Under the pieces are notes generated by a model. That model was not told where the DNA came from and did not search any database. It was given only the letters and a program-made list of their open reading frames with translations. A stretch of DNA of 10,592 bases from Flavobacteriales bacterium (GTDB lineage: Bacteria; Bacteroidota; Bacteroidia; Flavobacteriales_D; Parvicellaceae): contig JALWSJ010000431.1 of the NCBI GenBank assembly GCA_026993705.1, positions 1 to 10,592 of the forward strand, read 5' to 3'. Below, one piece after another: positions 6,123 through 10,592 of this stretch. Numbering within the stretch: position 1 is the stretch's first letter; every line of letters begins with the position of its first letter. The translations under genes were made by a program, and so were the position numbers.

Positions 6123-7559
6123 TTAAAATTCGGCATTTTTAGGCGTTCGCGGAAACGGAATTACATCTCTAATATTGGTCATACCTGTAACAAACATAAT
6201 CAAGCGTTCAAAACCAAGTCCAAACCCAGCATGAGGTGCTGTTCCAAATCTTCGCGTATCTAGATACCACCAAACGTGTTCTTCTTCGATATTAAAATCT
6301 TTGATTTTTTCTTTCAATACATCAAGGCGTTCTTCCCGTTGAGAACCACCAATAATTTCTCCAATACCGGGAAATAGAACATCCATAGCAGCGACCGTTT
6401 TACCGTCATCATTGTTTCTCATATAGAACGCCTTAATCTCTTTCGGGTAATCATAAATAATTACCGGTTTTTTAAATTGTTTTTCCACCAAAAAACGTTC
6501 GTGTTCACTCGCCAAGTCAACACCCCATTCTACCGGAAACTTAAACTTATTCTTTTTGTAGGGCTTAGAACGTTGCAACAACTCTATCGCCTTGGTATAA
6601 CTGATACGTTCAAAATCATTGGTAACAACAAACTCCAACCGTTCGATAAGGTTCATTTCATTTCTTTCAGCTTTTGGTTTTTGTTTGTCTTCGTTCAATT
6701 CACGTTGCATCAAAAACGCCAAATCATCTTTGCAGTTTTCTAACGCATAGCGAATTAGGTACTTCATGAAATCTTCGCTCAATGCCATGTCGTCATTTAA
6801 GTCTGCAAAAGCCACTTCCGGCTCTATCATCCAAAACTCAGCTAAGTGTCTGGAAGTATTAGAATTTTCCGCTCTAAAAGTAGGACCAAACGTATAAACT
6901 TGTCCCAATGCCATAGCACCAAGCTCTGCTTCCAACTGTCCCGAAACAGTTAGATTCGTTTCTTTCCCAAAGAAATCTTTGCTGTAATCCACCTTACCTT
7001 CTTCATCGAAAGGTACATTTTCCAAAGGTAAATTCGTAACCTTAAACATTTCCCCGGCACCTTCGGCATCCGAGCCTGTAATAATCGGCGTATGCAAATA
7101 GTAAAAACCGTTTTTGTTAAAATAGTTATGAATAGCAAACGCCATGGCATGCCTGATTCTAAAAACCGCCCCAAATAAATTCGTCCTAAAACGAAGATGA
7201 GCTTGTTCTCTTAATTTTTCAAGGCTATGTTTTTTAGGTTGCAAAATCGTTTTTTGCACTTCTTCAGGATTGGCCTCACCCAGCACTTCGATATCTTCGG
7301 CAAGCACCTCTACTTTTTGTCCTTTTCCCAAAGATTCCACCAACGCTCCCTTAATAGAAAGTGCCGCTCCTATGGATATTTTTTGCACAATCTCCTCAGG
7401 AATTTTCCCATCTTCTAACACTATCTGAATAGAGTGAATACAAGAGCCGTCATTTAAGGCAATAAAGCGGTTACTTCTAAAAGCTCTTACCCAACCTTTC
7501 ACATTAATATTCGGAGTCGGTTGCAACTCCAATGCTTCTTTTATCTTTATTCTTGACAC
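6123..7559 (-). CDS. asnS: Asparaginyl-tRNA synthetase
   Basis: This is a complete class IIb aminoacyl-tRNA synthetase of 478 aa that charges tRNA-Asn in the cytosol. An N-terminal OB-fold anticodon-binding domain (about 18-95) is followed by the catalytic core. The core has motif 2 around FGPTFRAENSNTSRHLAEFW (224-243) and motif 3, GFGLGFERL (445-453), near the C-terminus RDVIPFPRTP. The YLHTPIITGSDAEGAGEMF region (154-172) and lack of an Asp-type GAD insertion fit AsnRS rather than AspRS. Its presence implies direct charging of tRNA-Asn. The ATG at 7557-7559 gives the usual short N-terminus. It is the first gene of the operon with speD, the channel and DUF4178, with a candidate -7 box about 29 nt upstream. 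Confidence 0.98.
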   Translation of the reverse strand: MSRIKIKEALELQPTPNINVKGWVRAFRSNRFIALNDGSCIHSIQIVLEDGKIPEEIVQKISIGAALSIKGALVESLGKGQKVEVLAEDIEVLGEANPEEVQKTILQPKKHSLEKLREQAHLRFRTNLFGAVFRIRHAMAFAIHNYFNKNGFYYLHTPIITGSDAEGAGEMFKVTNLPLENVPFDEEGKVDYSKDFFGKETNLTVSGQLEAELGAMALGQVYTFGPTFRAENSNTSRHLAEFWMIEPEVAFADLNDDMALSEDFMKYLIRYALENCKDDLAFLMQRELNEDKQKPKAERNEMNLIERLEFVVTNDFERISYTKAIELLQRSKPYKKNKFKFPVEWGVDLASEHERFLVEKQFKKPVIIYDYPKEIKAFYMRNNDDGKTVAAMDVLFPGIGEIIGGSQREERLDVLKEKIKDFNIEEEHVWWYLDTRRFGTAPHAGFGLGFERLIMFVTGMTNIRDVIPFPRTPKNAEF

Positions 7560-7587
7560 GTTTCTTCTTTTTTCTAATGAATAACCA

Positions 7588-7595
7588 CAAATGTA
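7588..7595 (-). promoter_or_regulatory. Candidate -7 box of the asnS operon
   Basis: On the minus strand the sequence reads TACATTTG, an exact match to the Bacteroidota -7 consensus TAnnTTTG. It would place the transcript start about 20 nt before the asnS ATG. A clean TTTG -33 element at the right spacing is not evident, because repeat copy B begins 18 bp further upstream. Confidence 0.5.
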
Positions 7596-7612
7596 TAAAA
7601 AAGCCGTTTAAT

Positions 7613-7770
7613 ACCATTTGAATATTGAAAAGAGACGAAAAAAAAGTGAGTTTTAGTTTTCTTAGACGATGAATAAAATATTTGCATAGCCTTATCTATG
7701 GAAATATTTATGAAGGAAGTATAAGGAAGTTAAAAATGTTTTATTAGACTCTTTTCAATGTTTAAATGGT
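7613..7770 (-). repeat. Palindromic interspersed repeat, copy B
   Basis: Terminal inverted repeats of 22 nt (7613-7634 and 7749-7770) match at 20 positions, starting ACCATTT and ending AAATGGT. The centre carries the same hairpin as copies A, C and D: CATAG/CTATG (7685-7689/7696-7700) extended by an AAATATTT-type stem, with the same C-C mismatch read on the minus strand. Read on that strand it aligns along its whole length with copy C. No coding capacity. Direct flanking duplications are not clear. It lies 18 bp upstream of the asnS -7 box. Confidence 0.8.
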
Positions 7771-7801
7771 ATAATACAACTCGTTTTTAAGAAGATAGAT
7801 G

Positions 7802-7946
7802 TTTGGGCGTTCCCATTACGGCATAAAAAAGAGGCGTAGTTCTCACTACACCTCTTTTTAACGCCGTAATGGTCGGGCTATCCGTTATATCTTTTGTGTT
7901 GCATATATGCAACAACACAAAAGGATGCCACTCCTGTCCCTAACGC
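7802..7946 (-). ncRNA. Structured RNA-like element, copy 2 (Flavo-1-type candidate)
   Basis: This is an inverted second copy of the element at 4052-4195. The conserved blocks are the same: GCGTTAGGGA (here GCGTTAGGGAC), GGCATCCTTTTG, CGGATAGCCCGACCATTAC and GGGAACGCCCAAA. The apical stem (7891-7901/7913-7923) again has 11 bp and an 11-nt loop, but two adjacent pairs are swapped relative to copy 1. The 10-bp stem at 7813-7822/7863-7872 differs by compensated pairs (GGC/GCC for AGT/ACT). The inner hairpin at 7826-7859 has a GAGA (GNRA) tetraloop and a G-U pair when read on the minus strand, so the RNA is leftward. It lies in the 3' region of mnmG on the same strand and could be part of that transcript. 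Confidence 0.6.
7826..7859 (-). terminator. Terminator-like hairpin inside element copy 2, downstream of mnmG
   Basis: A 15-bp stem, AAAAAGAGGCGTAGT (7826-7840) with ACTACACCTCTTTTT (7845-7859) around a 4-nt loop, has an A-run on one side and a U-run on the other. On the minus strand it is fully paired (one G-U) and followed by UUUUUUAU, the shape of a rho-independent terminator. It lies about 145 nt after the mnmG stop and is the only good candidate for ending that transcript before asnS. Confidence 0.6.
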
Positions 7947-8002
7947 AGTTGAGATAAGTGCAAAGAAAATTGAGTTTAGTATACCTAAACAAACTTAAAC
8001 AT

Positions 8003-9877
8003 TTATCTACCCAAATAAATCATCAAAATAGAAATATCCGATGGTTTAATTCCGCTGATACGAGAAGCTTGCCCTAAGGTTTTAGGTCTGATTTTATTTA
8101 ATTTCTCTTTAGATTCGTTCGACAGCGAAGAAAATTTAAAATAATCAATATCATCGGAAATTTTTACATATTCCAAACGCGATAATTTATCTGCAACATC
8201 TTGTTCTCGCTCCAAATAACCTCTGTACTTGATTTGCACCTCCACCTGTTCTTTTATACTGCGTACATCATAATCGATATTATCAATATACTCTTTTAAT
8301 TTCGGACTTGCTTCAATAAAATCATCTAAGGTAAGATTAGGACGTGCCAGCACATTGTCCATTTTTACCTTTTGTTTTAATGGTGAAGAATTTTTAGCCT
8401 TCAAAATTGGATTAATTTCCTCTGGGGCTATAGATGTTTTTTTAATAAATTTTATCAACTTATCGGACTCTTCCTTTTTATGCTGCATACGTTTTAAACG
8501 CTCTTCCGAAGCCAAGCCAATATTGTATGACTTTTCAGTCAAGCGTAAGTCCGCATTATCTTGACGCAATAAGATACGATATTCGGCTCTTGAAGTAAAC
8601 ATTCTGTAGGGTTCTTCCGTTCCTTTGGTAATCAAATCATCGATGAGAACACCAATGTAAGCTTCCGAACGCGAAAGGATAAATTCATCTTCTCCTTTTA
8701 CTTTTAGTGCCGCATTTATACCTGCAATTAATCCTTGACTTGCCGCTTCTTCGTAACCTGTTGTTCCGTTGATTTGTCCGCTAAAATATAGCCCATCTAT
8801 CAACTTTGTTTCTAGTGTATGTTTCAATTGTGTAGGTGGAAAATAATCATATTCGATGGCATAACCCGGTCTAAACATTTTAGCATTTTCAAAGCCCGGT
8901 ATCATTCGTAAGGCTTTTTGTTGCACGTCTTCGGGAAGACTGGTACTAAAACCGTTGATGTAATACTCTATGGTATCCCAACCTTCAGGTTCTGCAAAAA
9001 TTTGATGCCTTTCACGATGAGCAAAACGATTGATTTTATCTTCTATCGAAGGGCAATAACGAGGTCCTACGCTTTTTATGGCTCCGTTAAACATCGGTGA
9101 ACGGTCAAAACCTGTTTTTAAAATTTCATGTACTTCTGTATTGGTGTAAGTTATCCAACAGCTTTTTTGTTCGGTTAAGAAATCGGTTTCATCACTGTAC
9201 GAAAACTTCATAGGATTCTCATCTCCTTTTTGCTCTTCCATTTTGGGAAAATCGATGGTTCTCCCGTCAACACGAGGAGGCGTTCCTGTTTTCATTCTTC
9301 CGGACTCAAACCCTAACTGTATTAAATCTTCTGTAATTCCAAAGGAAGCACGTTCTCCCATTCTTCCGCCTCCAAATTGTTTTTCCCCTAAATGAATGGT
9401 TCCGTTTAAGAATGTACCTGAATTTAAGATTACTGTTTTCCCTTTAACTTCTAATCCTATTCCTGTTTTTACTCCTATAATTTTATTATCCTCTACAATA
9501 ATACCGGTTGCCATATCTTGCCAAAAATCGAGATTAGGCAAACCTTCTAAAGTCAAACGCCAAGTGCGGGCAAACTTCATACGGTCGCACTGAGCTCTGG
9601 GACTCCACATAGCAGGACCTTTACTTAAGTTTAATAGCTTGAATTGTATGGCACTTTTATCGGTAACTATTCCGGTATATCCTCCCAAAGCATCAATTTC
9701 TTTTACGATTTGACCTTTGGCTATTCCTCCGATAGCAGGATTACAACTCATTTGCCCAATGGTTTCCATATTCATGGTAATCATTAGGGTTTTACAGCCT
9801 AAATTTGCTGCAGCTGCGGCTGCTTCGTTACCTGCATGTCCTCCTCCAACTACTATTACGTCGTATTCTTGTAGCAT
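8003..9877 (-). CDS. mnmG: tRNA U34 5-carboxymethylaminomethyl modification enzyme MnmG (GidA)
   Basis: The protein is 624 aa, the usual length for MnmG. With MnmE (not in the window) it installs the cmnm5 group on U34 of tRNAs reading split codon boxes, using FAD, NADH and methylene-THF. The N-terminal Rossmann motif DVIVVGGGHAGNEAA (6-20) binds FAD. CNPAIGGIAKGQIVKEIDALGG starts at C45 (family signature). The central GTPPRVDGRTIDF, YDYFPPTQLKHTLET and GQINGTTGYEEAASQG segments are all family hallmarks, as is SRAEYRILLRQDNADLRLT. The C-terminal helical domain that contacts MnmE and tRNA is complete (ends SILMIYLGR). The start MLQEYDVIVVGGG fits the family, and 9875-9877 is the only sensible ATG. 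It appears monocistronic, with repeat-rich DNA on both sides. Confidence 0.99.
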   Translation of the reverse strand: MLQEYDVIVVGGGHAGNEAAAAAANLGCKTLMITMNMETIGQMSCNPAIGGIAKGQIVKEIDALGGYTGIVTDKSAIQFKLLNLSKGPAMWSPRAQCDRMKFARTWRLTLEGLPNLDFWQDMATGIIVEDNKIIGVKTGIGLEVKGKTVILNSGTFLNGTIHLGEKQFGGGRMGERASFGITEDLIQLGFESGRMKTGTPPRVDGRTIDFPKMEEQKGDENPMKFSYSDETDFLTEQKSCWITYTNTEVHEILKTGFDRSPMFNGAIKSVGPRYCPSIEDKINRFAHRERHQIFAEPEGWDTIEYYINGFSTSLPEDVQQKALRMIPGFENAKMFRPGYAIEYDYFPPTQLKHTLETKLIDGLYFSGQINGTTGYEEAASQGLIAGINAALKVKGEDEFILSRSEAYIGVLIDDLITKGTEEPYRMFTSRAEYRILLRQDNADLRLTEKSYNIGLASEERLKRMQHKKEESDKLIKFIKKTSIAPEEINPILKAKNSSPLKQKVKMDNVLARPNLTLDDFIEASPKLKEYIDNIDYDVRSIKEQVEVQIKYRGYLEREQDVADKLSRLEYVKISDDIDYFKFSSLSNESKEKLNKIRPKTLGQASRISGIKPSDISILMIYLGR

Positions 9878-9938
9878 ATAATGTTATTCTTGTTTTTATT
9901 GAATTTGTTCAAAGTAAAGCTCTTCGCTAACTTTTAAC

Positions 9939-10256
9939 ACCATTTAAATATTGATAAGGACCTTATAAAGCGTTTTTATTTTTCTTATCCGTATTCATAA
10001 AATATTTCCATAGCTAAGGCTATGCTCAATGCTATAACCTTTATGGAGGATTTAAAGAATTTATTTTTTTCAAGACTTAGGCGTAAAATTTTTGTTGTAA
10101 CGAGTTACTACAAAATTTTACAACGACAGTATTGAGAAAAAGAAAGATTCAAAAATTCTTAAAGTTTGTTGTTTTGAGCATAAGTAAAGATTTTATTCAT
10201 CGCCTAAGAAAACTAAAAACTCACTTTCTTTCGTCTCCTTTCAATTTTCAAATGGT
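9939..10256 (+). repeat. Palindromic interspersed repeat, copy C (with nested insertion)
   Basis: Terminal inverted repeats ACCATTTAAATATTGA (9939-9954) and TCAATTTTCAAATGGT (10241-10256) match at 14 of 16 positions and are close to those of copy B. The left arm AAAGCGTTTTTATTTTTC and right arm CCTAAGAAAACTAAAAAC pair with each other and match copies A and B. The central hairpin CATAGC/GCTATG (10009-10014/10019-10024) is intact, but its lower stem is split by about 157 bp of extra DNA. At 318 bp it is twice the length of copy B. Confidence 0.75.
10023..10180 (+). repeat. Nested palindromic insertion inside copy C
   Basis: The ends TGCTCAA (10023-10029) and TTGAGCA (10174-10180) are perfect inverted repeats. 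Inside are further symmetric pairs: CTCAATGCT (10026-10034) with AGTATTGAG nearer the right end, and a central hairpin of 10083-10101 with 10104-10121 built on GTAAAATTTT/AAAATTTTAC. The segment is absent from copies A, B and D, so it looks like an insertion of a second palindromic element. No convincing gene is present. Confidence 0.55.
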
Positions 10257-10384
10257 ATAACAACTTGCAAAAATAGTCGAAAAGTTTGTAATGGAGTTAC
10301 AAGTATCTTTAAAACTAATTATGCTAAAGTTTTTTTTGTTGTCTAGGATAACTAAACTCTGTTTTCCTTACATTCACCTGTATC

Positions 10385-10409
10385 GTGTTAGGGATTGCAT
10401 CCCTAACAC
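10385..10409. repeat. GTTAGGGAT palindrome (copy 2)
   Basis: GTGTTAGGGAT (10385-10395) and ATCCCTAACAC (10399-10409) form a perfect 11-bp stem around TGC. It matches the palindrome at 3890-3914 except for one stem position and one loop base, and like it sits directly left of a repeat copy. Confidence 0.8.
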
Positions 10410-10592
10410 AAACAAAATGAGTACCATAAAATGTTTTTATTTCCTTTATACTTATCGAAGTTAATTACAATTTGTCTATAAGTTAAAAATTAGTTCTTTT
10501 CATTTCACTCGTTGTTATTTTTGCGAACCATAGCTACGGCTATGCTTCTTAAAAATGCCTAGATTGAAAAGAAAATAATCTAATTTCACTTT
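10399..10592 (+). repeat. Palindromic interspersed repeat, copy D (cut by window end)
   Basis: The left arm AAAATGTTTTTATTTCC, the central hairpin CATAGC/GCTATG (10529-10534/10539-10544, loop TACG) and the start of the right arm (ATTTCACTTT) follow the order seen in copy A. The C-C mismatch just below the CATAGC stem is conserved. Like copy A it is preceded by the GTTAGGGAT palindrome, so A and D form one subtype and B and C (ACCATTT ends) another. The right end lies outside the window. Confidence 0.65.

Noticed and set aside
7974..7990. GTTTAG/CTAAAC inverted repeat just after the mnmG stop
   Set aside because: The 6-bp A/T-rich stem is too weak to be a terminator and has no U-tract; the hairpin at 7826-7859 is much better.
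10043..10135. A 30-codon plus-strand frame (start MEDLKNLFF) in copy C
   Set aside because: It lies wholly within the nested palindrome and spans its central hairpin; the length is expected by chance and there is no homology I recognise.
9878..10592. tRNA or small RNA gene in the long gap upstream of mnmG
   Set aside because: No cloverleaf, TTCGA-type T-loop or CCA end is visible; the region is accounted for mainly by repeat copies C and D.

Overview
The window looks like chromosomal DNA of a low-GC member of the Bacteroidota, most likely family Flavobacteriaceae. This rests on DnaK and AsnRS sequences of that type, A/T-rich leaders without Shine-Dalgarno sites, a TAnnTTTG-type -7 box in front of asnS, and intergenic repeats of a style common in flavobacteria. 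The genus cannot be fixed from the sequence alone.

All eight recognisable genes lie on the minus strand, so transcription runs right to left. From the right they are mnmG (tRNA U34 modification); asnS, speD, a voltage-gated-type K+ channel and a DUF4178 membrane protein, which form one tightly packed operon; rnhA and an MDR/VAT-1-like oxidoreductase, separated by 2 bp; and dnaK, alone behind its own 185-bp leader and ending in a strong intrinsic terminator. No frameshifts or broken genes were seen. All starts are ATG.

Three gene-free gaps (3787-4201, 7560-8002 and 9878-10592, about 1.57 kb together) are filled with palindromic interspersed repeats. One family has four copies (A, B, C, D). 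Its core is a hairpin built on CATAGC/GCTATG with a conserved C-C mismatch, flanked by longer pairing arms. One copy carries a nested palindromic insertion. A second type of element occurs twice, at 4052-4195 on the plus strand and 7802-7946 on the minus strand. Each is about 141 nt long, with a three-way-junction fold and several compensatory base-pair changes between the copies. This looks like a structured RNA of the kind described in flavobacteria; the Flavo-1 motif is the family I would test first.

The most interesting gene context is the speD / K+ channel / DUF4178 trio, whose reading frames overlap by 26 and 8 nt. Overlap on that scale implies coordinated translation and a link between polyamine metabolism and membrane ion flux. 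No spermidine synthase or DUF350 gene, often associated with such genes, is present in the window.
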